Shown here one piece after another: positions 47,003 through 58,370 of a stretch of 64,000 bases of DNA. The stretch comes from Cymodocea nodosa. Taxonomy: Eukaryota; Streptophyta; Magnoliopsida; Alismatales; Cymodoceaceae. Within the stretch, counting starts at the first letter, position 1, and each line of letters begins with the position of its first letter. The stretch spans positions 21,403,501 to 21,467,500 of the forward strand of contig CM072336.1 of assembly GCA_036874045.1 (NCBI GenBank). The letters run 5' to 3'. The notes beneath the pieces are model-generated. The model was not told the DNA's origin. It saw only the letters and a list, made by a program, of their open reading frames with translations, and searched no databases. The position numbers and the translations under genes were made by a program.

Positions 47003-47307
47003 GATGGAAGAAATTGCGTTCGCGAGCTGACAACGCGACGGAAGAAATCGCGTCCACGAGCTGACAACGCGATGGAAGAAATCGCGTCTGCGAGTTGAAA
47101 TTGCTACCATGAGCTGACAACGCAACGAAAGAAATCACGTCCGCGAGCTAACAATGCAATGGAAGAAATCACGTTCACGAGCTAAAATCACGTCCGCGAG
47201 TTGACAATGCGATGGAAGAAATTACGTCCGCAAGCTGACAATGCGACGGAAGAAATCGCATCTGCAAGCTGACAATGCGATGGAAGAAATAGCGTCCATG
47301 AGCTAAC
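47003..47307. repeat. 34-bp minisatellite, about nine units
   Basis: The consensus unit is approximately GCGATGGAAGAAATCGCGTC then CGCGAGCTGACAAC. Some units are partial. It is GC-rich compared with its surroundings and lies about 300 bp inside the right end of the Harbinger-derived element. Confidence 0.85.
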
Positions 47308-47595
47308 GCCTTCGAGGGACGAGGAAAAGGGCATTGACAACGCTTGTGCCATCAATGGGAGGGCGGGACGGTTCGTCAGGAGCGAAGGGCAAAGGTTTTT
47401 CGAAGGCTTTTCTCCTTCTTTCGAACGTCTTCAGCTCGGCAACAGACGGTAATGTCTTTCAACATCTTGGGAAATCATGAGAAAAGATTTCCTAAGATTT
47501 CTATTATGCACAAATATAAGAAATAAGGAAAAACATTTTCTCCTTATTTCTTTACCTATAATTTTCCATTATTTCTCTTCTACACAAACCTCCCC

Positions 47596-48631
47596 TTAAG
47601 TCAGCATAGATAATTCTTCAGACACGGAATGGGCTGACCCAATACGGCCCATTAAGACCTCCACGGTGGTATCGTAAAAAATAGAATTTATTTCTTCACC
47701 AACCTTATATAAAAAGAAGGGAAACTAATTTTATTGTGCGCAATCATCGGATGAGTTTTCGAGAATATCCATCACGGGCCTTGTCTTTTCGTTAATCCAC
47801 TCATCTCTTTATCATTCTTGAGGGTATATATTATATTATAGCGAATAATGACGATTCTTGAGGGTGTATACGCAAAAACGTAAGGATAATATATGTGAAC
47901 CAGGTTACAGGATCACCGAAGGTGGACGTCGTGGGCGCGGACGGGAGACAGGTGAATTCGTGGTTCCCAACCCAATCCGATCCGCGAAAAATTTTCTCCG
48001 GCGGATTCGAGAATTGTGATTCCGATTGCATCCGTTCGAAGCTCTTCTCCTGCGGATTACGTATTATAGTTCATCCCGGTAATTGTCTTTAACATTGCAT
48101 CAAAATTTCAAAAAAAGAGAGAAGAAAATCTATTTTTTCATTACCAAATCGTTGCTTTAGGCTCACTGTCACAGTGCTTGTTGGAAAAAATGTTCTTTCA
48201 AAAGATCGTGTCATTTACTTGAACTGATGGATTGGATATGGGGTTAGCACATCGCACTGCATTTGATTGCATTTTTGGGTGGAGGGTATTAGAATTTGTT
48301 TTTGAGTAGGCCATGATTTGAATAGAAAAGCGAGGGACATGTGGCTGAGTGTTGCATCTAAAATATGTGATTTGTGAACATCATAATGGCCCTATATGCT
48401 GTTTGGAAATTCGGGCTCTTGGAGCGTGGCTATAGATGCCTTTTCCTCCAAGAAGGGACCTAATGGCCTATTGTTTAAAGAAGGTCTTTCTCAAAGTGTC
48501 ATCTTTCTATTTCAGACTGCACACCTGGTTTGTGGATTGCTGTTTTCTTCCATCGTTGTATGTGTCGTAGCTTTGTAGGTTGTTCAATGGTCACATAATT
48601 TCCATTACCTGAGTTTTTTTAGTAGATTGCT
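47596..48631 (+). promoter_or_regulatory. upstream region and probable 5' UTR exon of the NCA1-like gene
   Basis: A plausible untranslated exon ends at 48078, followed by a donor (CCCG/GTAATT), with an acceptor TTTTTTTAG at 48622 just before the first coding ATG. Transcription start is not visible. The frame 47895-48092 is within this probable UTR and is not a gene candidate. Confidence 0.4.
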
Positions 48632-51491
48632 ATGAGTGATTTTCAAACAGGGGTAAGGATGAGTTCCATCTGCCCGTTTGCTAAGACTGCACGTCCTCAA
48701 GAGGGATGCCCTGTGAACCAGGAAGTGCATCAGACTAGAAACAATGAGAGGACTGACAGTCAGAAGGAATGTCCAGTGAAGAAGCATGATGAGCATTGCG
48801 CAGGAAACAGTGAGAAATCCAATGGTGGCAGAAATGATTCTTCAAAAGTTCCTGCAAAATGTCCATTCGGATATGATTCTCATACTTTCAAGTTAGGTCC
48901 TCTCAGCTGTATCATCTGCCAAGCACTTCTATTCCAAAGTAGCAAATGTGTGCCTTGTTCCCACAAGTATTGCAAGTGAGTAGTGGATATGACTTGTGAT
49001 TCTGTCATGATGATCATTATTTAGAATTTCACTTTAGATTGGTTCTAACCATTTTAATCTTTCTTTTTCTTTCTCAGAGCATGCATATCTCGTTTTAAGG
49101 ACTGTCCAATATGTGGTGCTGATATAGATGGTATTGAGCCTGATGAAGACCTTCAGACTGTTGTTGATCGCTTTATAGAAGGTCATTGCAGAATAAGAAG
49201 AACGCATGCTAATAAAGTCTCAAATGATGGAGTAAATGAACAGAAAGATGTGTTGTATGAAGATGTTTCCTTAGAGAGAGGTGCTTTTATGGTGCAACAA
49301 GCTATGAGGGTACATCCCACTAATATAAACATAGGGTTTGTCTTAATTTAAGCTGTCCATATGGTTTTAGTCTCCTATGGCCAATGGAATTTTAAATGAT
49401 GAATGTGTGTATGTCTTTATTACACACTGTCAAACTGATATGGATCTCATATGCAGGCTTTCCGTGCTCAGAATTTTGAAAGTGCTAAGTCAAGGCTGGG
49501 CTTCTGTGCTGAGGATATAAGAAGCCAAATAGATAGGCAGGGAAGCAGTTCAGAGTTATGCTCTCAACTTGGTGCAGTCCTTGGAATGCTTGGAGACTGT
49601 TGGTATGCCACCTTCTTTATATTGTTTTTCTCCTCTGATCCTGGTAATTCAGTATAAATGGAAGAAAATTCAAAATTGTAAGTGAGACCAAAGGTTGAAT
49701 GTTGGATGATTACCAATCAATTTAGTCGGGGAGAAGATTAATGGTGTGCATAAAAATCTGTCATTCTATTTTGAAAAGTCTTATGATAAAACATCTATGC
49801 AGATTCAACTCATAAGATAAGTGAGTTGTCTTATTTAATCACCTTAATTCTCATACCTCACATTTGCAAGTGCCTGGCTGACTTCAAAGGAATTTTTTCT
49901 GATCATTCCTTATTTTCAAGATTTATTGTTTTAGTACTTTTGGAGGATTGTTTCATCTAGGTGGAATTTTCAATCTTTGAGCACTTACATCAATTGTCTA
50001 GTTAAGCCTCGTATGCTCTACTCCACTTAAGCATGCCAACATACACACTGTCCTGTTTTATATTTATTTCATGTTGCTCTCTTGAACTAATCCTATAATT
50101 GTAGCATAGCATTAAACTGAGAGGCTTTTCTGTTTAATCAGTAGCTTTTGTGATGAATCATTTTTAATTTGTTCATCCCACATGGGATTGATGAATTTTG
50201 TTCTTGTCATTATTTGTATAGTATGATTTTCAATTCTTCTCGAGTAAACTCCTATAACATTAAGTAAATTTATGTATTTTGGACAAGTCCCACTAATCCC
50301 ATAATTCACATTTCTTCAAAAAAAAGAGAAACTTCTGGAATGATTGTTGTACAAGTGTAGGGCAGACACTGAAATCATATGCATGGTTTATTGCAGTCGA
50401 GCCATGGGAGATTCTGAATCTGCTGTTACTTCTTATGAAGAGAGTGTGGAGTTCCTCTCCAAGTTAACTGCTAGGGACCTTGAGGTTACTTATAGACAAC
50501 TCACAACCCTTGTTTGTTTCCTTAAATTGTTTAAAATAGCTTTGATTATTCTGCAGAGACTATTGTTGTTCCAGTTTGCTTTATTATGGTGTAATCCCTG
50601 AAATTTTCAGGTGGTGCACACTCTTTCAGTTTCACTTAATAAGATTGGTGATCTCAAATATTATGAGGGGAATCTGCAATCTGCTAGAACCTACTATTGT
50701 CGTTCTCTGGAATTTCGTAGGAATTCTCTCAAAGATCGTTCTCGCATGCCATCTCAGGTTAGGCATTCTCATGTTAGTTTATATCTAGTGACTATACTTT
50801 GCATCTGCAGTAGGAATTAGGATTCCTGATGGGAGATATCTTTTATTTTTTAGCTACTTATGTTTTAGTTAGGATTCTCAAAATGTACTTAAATATAATG
50901 AATTTAGTTTTTGATAATAATTTTGAGGAAGAGAGTTGCTAATTGATTTACAATCTTGATTGATTTTCTTATTTTTCTATGCGCATTTTCCCACCCCAGA
51001 GTATCTTAAGTGAGGCTTGGTCATTCAAAAATGCCAAGTTGCTTGCCACTTGTTCGTTGGTTGTCCTGCTTAAACGTCTAAATGGAAGATCACACTTTTT
51101 TTAATATTACCTATAAATTTCCACTTGATTCTACTTGTTTTGTATTTGCATCTCCTGGTTTATTCCTTTTCTGTGCATTTAGGTCCTTGATGTTGCAACT
51201 TCTCTTGCGAAAGTTGCTGATGTTGACAGGAGTCTTGGTGATGAGAATGCCGCCGTTAATGGGTTTCAAGAGGCCATAAAATTCCTAGAATCCTTGAAGC
51301 TTAGCCCAAGCGAAGCTTCATTGGAGATAAAGGTAAGCCAGTTAGTTTCATGTTTTATTCAGTTTTCAGTCCATTGTTTTGGTTTTCAAATATCCGATAG
51401 ACCTATTTGCACGTAATCGCAGCGGCAATCTGTGCTAGATTTCCTCCACAAACAACTTGAAGATAAACAGTCTCCGGCATCTGCCTCAGTT

Positions 51492-51494
<3 letters not shown>
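48632..51494 (+). CDS. NCA1: NCA1-like protein: N-terminal RING finger, C-terminal TPR-like helices, seven coding exons
   Basis: Coding exons 48632-48975, 49078-49309, 49457-49602, 50397-50484, 50611-50757, 51183-51332, 51423-51494. All borders are GT-AG and in phase, giving 392 aa. The N-terminus has CPFAKTARP and repeated CP motifs, then CPFGYDSHTFKLGPL. A C3HC4 RING follows with Cys93, Cys96, Cys109, His111, Cys114, Cys117, Cys124 and Cys127. From about residue 185 to the end are helical repeats of TPR type (MVQQAMRAFRAQNFESAKSR, SAVTSYEESVEFLS, LQSARTYYCRSLEFRR). This layout matches NCA1 (NO CATALASE ACTIVITY 1), which binds catalase and supports its folding and activity, hence hydrogen peroxide and stress tolerance. 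A second in-frame ATG at 48659 (MSSICPF) could be the true start. Family recognition is from memory of the RING block. Confidence 0.82.

Positions 51495-51523
<29 letters not shown>
51495..51523. repeat. (CT)n microsatellite at the start of the NCA1-like 3' UTR
   Basis: About 14 CT units start directly after the TGA stop codon. Confidence 0.9.
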
Positions 51524-51527
<4 letters not shown>

Positions 51528-52081
51528 GCCATGTAAAGTCGTCCTTCTATATTGTACCTGTCTATGCAATGTGATATATCTGTGATTTCATATTGCCGAT
51601 GTTACAGTGAAGCGATGCAAATGAGTATGGAGAAAACTGTCAACATTGGTTGAGAAAAATCAGCATTTTTGCTACAGCCCATTTTTCATTCTAGCTTTGT
51701 AATCGCATAAATGGAAGATCTGCTTGGTGAGTCAGTACCAGATAGAGATCTTACGTTTAGATCATTCCCGTTTCCGAGTCTCATGCTGGCGTTTGGGTGA
51801 AGAAATGTGAGGTCTTGCTGATGGGTATGAGATCGTCTTTGTAACGATATTGCAAATTAACGAATATCATCTGACTCTTACATTACGTTAATAGTTGAGA
51901 AGTGGGTTGAAATATGCTATGCTGCCAATATATTTTGTATCAACCACTAGAATGGTACAAAGTCATTTGCTAGTGTGCTAACTCTAAATCTTAAAATGAG
52001 ACTGAACAAAGTTTTACATATGATGAATTAGTCTTAGCATTTTACTTGTTCTTTCTTATTTCATGAAACTTATATCTAAGC
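51524..52081. other. 3' UTR and downstream DNA of the NCA1-like gene
   Basis: No coding signal. TTGTAA/TGTGAT-rich sequence near 51550-51600 is consistent with a plant 3' UTR, but I see no decisive polyadenylation signal. Confidence 0.45.
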
Positions 52082-52485
52082 CTTGTTTGGATGAGATTTA
52101 TGATTTTTGTAGATTTTAGGGAGGATCTCGTCGGGGATCCCGTGCTCCGGCCACTTCTTCAGGATCCACTGCATTCTCAAGTGGTAGGAACTGACGCTCT
52201 CCTCCTCTTTCTGCTTTATGGACATACTCGTTCCAACCCTCTCCCCATGCATTGTCAGCTACCCACTTGGCAGTCGTTCGTCCGATTTCTCCTTTCACAA
52301 CAATCGACTCTTTAATATTTATATCTAAGCCTTATTAGGATAAATCTGAATCAAATAGGTTTGCCATAATCTTTAAGATTTTGCATGTTAGAAATGAATT
52401 CGTTTTTGCATAAATATGATAATCGACGCTTTGGTGGTGTTTGGAGGAGATTTTAAACATTATTTTAAAATCTTATCCAAACAAG
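52082..52485. mobile_element. MITE of about 0.4 kb
   Basis: The ends CTTGTTTGGATGAGATTT (52082-52099) and AAATCTTATCCAAACAAG (52468-52485) are inverted repeats with one mismatch in 18. The interior (about 52110-52310) is much less AT-rich than typical MITE DNA and is open on both strands for 60-74 codons, but shows no known domain. The superfamily is not clear because no target duplication is evident. Confidence 0.7.
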
Positions 52486-52945
52486 TGTGAAAAGACTGAT
52501 TTTGAACAAAATTGAATTGATATTGCGTGGTATTTTGTAGTTTATTTTAAAAAAATATATATCTTAAAAAAAAAAGAGTTAACTTCACCCATGGAAGTTC
52601 ATTCTTTTATAGTTGATCATAAGTTCAGATGAAGGAAAAATGTTAGTAATAGATAGACAAGTTAGCTATAAAAATTTGTCATCTCCTAAACGTGAATTCT
52701 AAAAATAATATATTAAAGGAGGTTTGTGTACATTGAAAAATAAAAAAAAATTATAGTTTAATTATAGATGGAATTCCTCGATCGAAAAGGAATTCGCGTG
52801 AATTCCGCTGGTACATAGGTTAGTGCTGGACAAAATTCTTGAAAAGGAAAATCTTAGATTTCATTGATATAAAGGGGGCTTTGTGCATTCAAGTAAGATT
52901 AGATAACTTTGGGAAAATAAATATTAAGAAAAGGTTTCAAGATTA
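52486..52945. other. intergenic DNA with Harbinger-like end fragments
   Basis: GGAGGTTTGTGTACATTG (about 52721) and GGGGGCTTTGTGCATTC (about 52875) resemble the termini of the Harbinger-like family described elsewhere in this window. No complete element can be drawn. Confidence 0.4.
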
Positions 52946-54325
52946 GAGGTGTTTGTATACGATAGAAATATTAGAAAATCATTTCTCAACATATTCAAAA
53001 CTATTTTCCCACTTTATCGACCTCCCCTCCTCTAAATTCATAGGAAACATTCAGAAATTTCGTTGATCCCAATCACGTGTGTTTTCACTATTCCTTGTCG
53101 TCACCCATTTTGTTTGTCGTCAATTTCCTCCTTCTACGATTCCTCCTTTCGTCGCATCACCCATCGCTTTCTCCTCCATCTTTGCCTGTTGTGTCACTTG
53201 CTGCTCCCTCCTTCCTCATGACATGCACAATTCTCTCAATGAAACCCAACAAAAATTGTCTAATGTCACAGGCTTCTTTCCTTGCGAGCTTCCCTCCACT
53301 CCCACCCCCCCCCTCCATCCTCAAACTCTTCTTGGAGGTCTTCAACCCTAATGTAGGAGTGTGATAAACATTTCTTTTCTTTTCTTCTAACTATCACCAT
53401 AGCCCAGACCCTTTTAAAAGAGGGAGTGCAATGATGGGTCTTCAATTCAACGTCGTCATGGGAGTGTTTTTTTTCTTTTCTTTTAACCAGAACCGTCGTC
53501 ATTTCTGTTGTTTTCTTTCGTATCAAAGAAAATGTTTTCATTTCTCACCTTATTTTTAAAAAATAAAAATAAAAGATGATATGAACTTATAATATAATAA
53601 ATAATATATAATTATAATAAATAACATATTAAAATAAATAATAACGTTAATGTGATATCAAGAAGTATGATTATAATAATAAATAAATAATAACATATTA
53701 TAATTATAATAGATTAAAATAAAAAAATAACGTTGAAAAATGATACTAGATTATAATACATTAAAATATAATAGCATTAATATTATAATAATAAATAATA
53801 TATTAACATATTCAGCAACTTAGTAATATGTTAAATAAGTAACATTAATTCCAACTTAATAATATTAAATAATACATTAACATATTATTTCTGAAAGAAT
53901 GAACAATGTTGTTTATATTAATTACAAATATATTATTTCACATGTTACATCTATATTTAATGAAATGTTAATATATACTATAATATTTAAAATATTACTT
54001 TTCAAATATAATATTTTTAAATTTATTATTTAAATTTTTAAAATTATTGAATTTTTAATTTTCTATTATTTTTATCAAGTTAGTAGTAATTTTTGTCAAT
54101 TTAATATTTTAATTTATTATTTAATATTTTAAAAAGTATTAAATAATACATTTTTTGTCATTTCTTACAATTACATAAACATCTTATTTTTCATTTTTCG
54201 ATCATTTCCTCTAAATGTATAAACGACGTTATATTTTCTATCATATCTTGTCATTTTTTATTTCTTACAATTTTTATTATTTCTCGTTATTTCATTTTCT
54301 AACGAGAAATATGCGTAAATGAACT
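52946..54325 (-). mobile_element. non-autonomous PIF/Harbinger-like element, inverted relative of the 20.2-kb copy
   Basis: From 54325 leftward (minus strand) the sequence GTTCATTTACGCATATTTCT begins an AT-rich block. It matches the 20198-20940 element over about 0.8 kb (down to about 53530), including ACATGTGAAATAATATATTT and ATAAACAACATTGTTCATTC. Left of 53530 the copies differ; this one carries about 0.55 kb of less AT-rich sequence. TTA occurs at both inferred ends (52943-52945 and 54326-54328). The right end is firm and the left end tentative. Confidence 0.6.
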
Positions 54326-55726
54326 TTATAGGTTGATTCCTTAGTGTGCGACAACCCTTAACACTTTTTCTTTTAATCAATCAAAATGCATCTATTTCTT
54401 TTTATTGCAATGCAAACATTAAATTTTCTATTCTCTGAAAGACGAGGTCTTCTCTCTTTTTTCTCTTCAATCTGTCGAAGGATTTTTTTTTTTGTATTCG
54501 TTGGATTCCCTTTTGTAAAATTCGCCTAAGCCCCCCCACAGTGGAAGTGGAGCAAACAGACAAGTTCACAAAAAAATCATAGGATCGTGCACGTTGTGGG
54601 TTCACAGCGACATGCAAAGAGCTTTTGGACAGGAGAAGACGACGTATGAAGCCTTTGGAAACTAGCGGAGAACGAGAGAGAGAGAGAGAGAGAGAGAGAG
54701 TCAAGTAGCGACGACACGTTCAAATTTTACTTCCCTCACTTGCTCTTGCTTGCCTTCTCATGCTCTCACCTTTACTTGCCCTTGCTCACCCTTGCCCTCG
54801 CTTTTGCCCTCTTGCTTGCACATCACCCCTCATTGTCTGTGTATCGCCTATCATCATTGCCTACGCATTGTCTGTCGTCCCTCTCACATCGCCCATAGGT
54901 TTCATCTCGTTATTTATTTCTTCTCCATAGGACTAAGTTTTATGCATTATTTATGTTGTTTTAGTGTAGTTCTTTCATAGATTTCAATTATAGGTTAGGT
55001 TGAGGTCAAAATCTTGTATTTTTACTATTGAAATTAAGTGAGTTCATTGTGATCTATAGCAAAGTCTTTTGCAATAGTAACTAAACCACTTGAATGTTGT
55101 GTAATCTTCTGAATGCTGCATTATTGTTGGTCTACGAAATCCCAGATTTATCAATTTTGTTAGAAAGATCATCAAAAGGGGTTTTATTTTTATGAAAGAT
55201 TTAAAGATATTATGAAAGATGGGAAAAGTAGGTGAAACTTGTTGATATTATATAAGGGGTTTGCAGATTTTAATGTTGTTGAAGTCCTTTGATTTTGTCA
55301 TTAGCTTGCATTTTACAACAGAAAGAATGTTGGCAGTAACACACATATTATCATAAACTTTACAACAGAAAGAACAAAACATCAATGCACGTTGAATATG
55401 CCCAAAGGTGATTTAAGTCATCCATACATAAGATCATAAGTATTGCTCACCTGCAAACATAAACAGAATGGCTATTTTTGTGGACCTTGTTGTACATTGG
55501 TAGTGTAACAATTTATTATACATAAATAACTAGTAATATATTTTCTATTGTTGTTTATACATGTTTGCTTGTATGTTATTTTCAAATTTCTTAAGTTCAT
55601 TTGAATTGTATATGAGTTGGTAAATAATATGACTTGTTAAATAAATTGAAATACATATGAGTTGCATATACATACATTGCATTCATGTATGTAGTGCTTT
55701 GATATTTGTGTAGGCATTTTAAGATA
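54326..55726. other. upstream part of the Harbinger relic or intergenic DNA
   Basis: No gene supported. It includes a (GA)n microsatellite (54673-54700) and a CTTGC/CCTTGC-rich stretch (about 54735-54830). The left boundary of the Harbinger element starting at 55727 could not be found, so part of this may belong to it. Confidence 0.4.
54673..54700. repeat. (GA)n microsatellite
   Basis: About 14 GA units. Confidence 0.9.
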
Positions 55727-56728
55727 ATGGCTAGTTCAAAAAGAAGTTGTTGCACTTGAAATGCAAAAGTAGACGAAGAAATCTTAAATATTTTGGTTGA
55801 AGTTGTTAACGAAGGGAATGCAAGAACCCATGATGGGAAAATTCGAATGGAAGTATGGAATGAGATAATAGTCAAATACAATGAACGTACATGAGCAAAA
55901 GTTACTAAAAAAAATGTAGATAGTCGAATGAAGACTAGGCGTTTGATGTACAAGAATTACTCAAAGATTGCAAATCAAAGTGGTTGGGGTTGGGATTATG
56001 TGAATGGACATATGGATATTAGTAATGAGGTTTGGGAAGACTTTGTAAAGGTAATATTTGCTATAATAATTTTAATAAACTTTATTATACAATATTTTTT
56101 AACATTTGACATAATTTTGTGTAGGCACATCCAGATTGCAAAGCTTGTAGAGGGAAGGCTTGTTTGATTTATGACCAACTACAAGTGCTTTTTGGATTAA
56201 GTATGGTAACTGGAAACCATAGTAGACAAGTAATGGAGGATACAAACTTTGATGTAAATCAGTCAATTTCCTAAGATGACACATTACACAAGATATTACA
56301 GGATGACCTTCCATCATTTACACAAGTTGAACATGAACCTTCTGATTCTAATATAGGAAGAGGGTGTTCTCCTTCAAGCATTAATAACAATAGCAAGAGA
56401 AAGGCAAAGCAAGCAAGGCCATATGTAGAATCTCAAGAAATAATTGTAGCAGCAATTAGAAACATGGCTGATGTTTTTAAATTGTATTATGAAAAAGAAG
56501 AGATCAGTAAGGTTGAAAGACTTCAAGCTTTACTACATTTTTGTGATGTGTAGGAAAGAAAGTTAGAATGGAATAGTAAACAAGCAACATTAGTTGTTCA
56601 AGCTTTACTTGACTTACTAAGTTTGAGAAATATGGAAATCTTTCAATCAATGAAATTATTGCAAAAGCATGAAATGCGAGATCAATTTCTTGCACTTCTA
56701 GTGGATATGTGTGTCATGCGGCTATAGT
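55727..56728 (+). pseudogene. Harbinger B ORF1: Myb/SANT-like protein, degenerate
   Basis: Starts MASSKRSCCT, then a stop where the domain's conserved Trp is expected. It continues ILVEVVNEGNARTHDGKIRM, KNVDSRMKTRRLMYKNYSKI, SGWGWDYVNGHMDISNEVWE. A GT-AG intron (about 56051-56125) follows, in the same place as in the 44.7-kb relative. The second exon has AHPDCKACRGKACLIYDQL, a basic NNNSKRKAKQARPYV patch and a helical C-terminus ending CVMRL. Several in-frame stops mark it as dead. Its close match to 44696-45661 in domain order and intron position shows one family. Confidence 0.7.
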
Positions 56729-56979
56729 TTAACTTGTCTACTTGAAGTTATTTGTAGTAGTATGATGAATATTTCTTATGTTGTGGCATGTTTAACTTTT
56801 GTTATGTAGTGGTATGATGAACTTGTGTTATAGTATGTTGAACATTCGTTATGTAGTAATGTAGTGGCATTTTTATATCTTTTGTGAATTTTTTAGGTTA
56901 TTGTATACAATTTTTTTAGTATGTTCAAAACATCTTATCCATGTATTTTATTCTTAGGTTCAATACATTAGTACAACGT

Positions 56980-58370
56980 CTTCATTTGACATAGCACTTG
57001 AGCAAGAAGATGAGGAAGTAGAAACAAGACAACAATTTCTTACTTATGTTTGGAGTAACATTTGTGCTATTGCAAGTAGTTTTAGAAGTACTTCAATTGC
57101 AACAAATAGAATTTTTAACAAAGAAGGTTAAGAATACATTGCTAGGTTGTTAGATCCTTCTTTATTATATCAAGCTTATAATTATAGGAAAATATATAGG
57201 ATGAGTCAACATGTATTCCTTAAATTTTATAATTTATTAAGGACGAAATGAGTAGTAATAGATGGGAAGAATATGATAGTGGAAGAGAAGTTTGAAATTT
57301 TCCTTGATACAGTTGGCCAAAATCAAAGGTATGAAGTAACACAAGAGCAATTTTCTCATTCTTCACGAACAGTTAGTACTTATTTTAATGAAATGGTTGA
57401 TGCAATATTACGTTTGAGTGATACATTATTAGCAAAACATTCAATTATCACTCCTGCTCAAATTGAAAGTGGTGGAAATGTTTTCCCATATTTCAATGTA
57501 CATTTATATCATTATCATAATAGGTATATATACGATTTGTGTATTTCATTTGGTCACTTAGGTTTAGGGTTTTAATTTATATAGAATTGCATTGGAGTAA
57601 TCGATGAGACACATATCATGACAACTATTTATGGACAAGAAACTACAAAGTTTAGAAATAGGAAAGGAGAATTATCTTAAAATGTTATGACTACATGTAA
57701 TTTCAATATAGAAATTACTTATGTTCTTGCTGGCTGGGAGGGATCAGCAGTTGATGCTCGTATACTATAAGACGCAATATCTAGACCAAATGGACTACGA
57801 GTTTCACTAGGTACTAATAAAAGTTGGTATGCATATGAAATTATCATTTCTTACATTGTTGGTATACTAATAAAAGTTGGTATGTAGGTAAATTTTACTT
57901 AGTGGATGTTGGTTATCCAAATCATCTAGAATTTATTTGTTCATTTTGAGGTATTAGATATCACTTGATAGAGTATAACAATAATAAAAAACCAATGAAT
58001 GTTGTTGAGAATTTTAATTATAGGCATTCACAATTGAGAATAGTAATTGAACGTATATTTGAGGTTATAAAACATCAATTTACAATTTTACGTAGTTACA
58101 TGTCATTTCTATATTAAACACGTGTGATAATTGTTATTGCATGTTTCTTACTTTATAATTTCATTTGTCAAGTAGATTCAAACTGATTTTCTTAAAGATT
58201 TATAAGATTAAATAACATAAGTTGACATTGTTGATGAGATATTAAATACAAATGAAGGAGTAAAAGAAATAAGGAATATTATTGAAATGTCTCAAGAAGA
58301 GAAGAAAAAAATAACTGATATAATGTGAGAAAATATTATAAATACTATGTGGGAAGGATAAAGAAGTTGA
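56980..58370 (+). pseudogene. Harbinger B transposase (DDE_Tnp_4 type), degenerate
   Basis: Plus-strand pieces in family order: RMSQHVFLKFYNLL, then GQNQRYEVTQEQFSHSSRTV and STYFNEMVDAIL. After a probable intron, NCIGVIDETHI contains the first catalytic Asp (codon at 57603). AGWEGSAVDARIL has the second Asp (about 57755). GKFYLVDVGYPNHLEF and NYRHSQLRIVIERIFEVIK follow, with the catalytic Glu near 58050. The end is FLLYNFICQVDSN and SQEEKKKITDIM. All three catalytic residues survive but stops occur throughout. It would have cut at TTA sites together with the Myb-like protein. A repeated ACTAATAAAAGTTGGTATG (about 57814 and 57866) lies around an intron. Confidence 0.75.

Larger units (their letters stand above)
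44329..47595 (-). mobile_element. PIF/Harbinger-derived element with Myb-like ORF only, TTA target duplication
   Basis: TTA flanks both ends (44326-44328 and 47596-47598), as expected for PIF/Harbinger insertion. The left end is GGACCTGTTTGTGCACATTT; the right end, read inward, is GGGGAGGTTTGTGTAGAAGA, an imperfect terminal inverted repeat. Inside are a Myb-like ORF1 on the minus strand, an 84-bp direct duplication, a 65-bp duplication and a 34-bp minisatellite. No DDE transposase sequence is visible, so mobility would depend on another element. Confidence 0.75.

Noticed and set aside
53077-53541. Frames on both strands in a pyrimidine-rich stretch
   Set aside because: Low-complexity CCTCC/TTCTT sequence inside a Harbinger-like element; no domain.
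54402-54704. 100-codon minus-strand frame starting with repeated Ser-Leu
   Set aside because: The N-terminus is a GA/CT microsatellite translation and the rest has no match.
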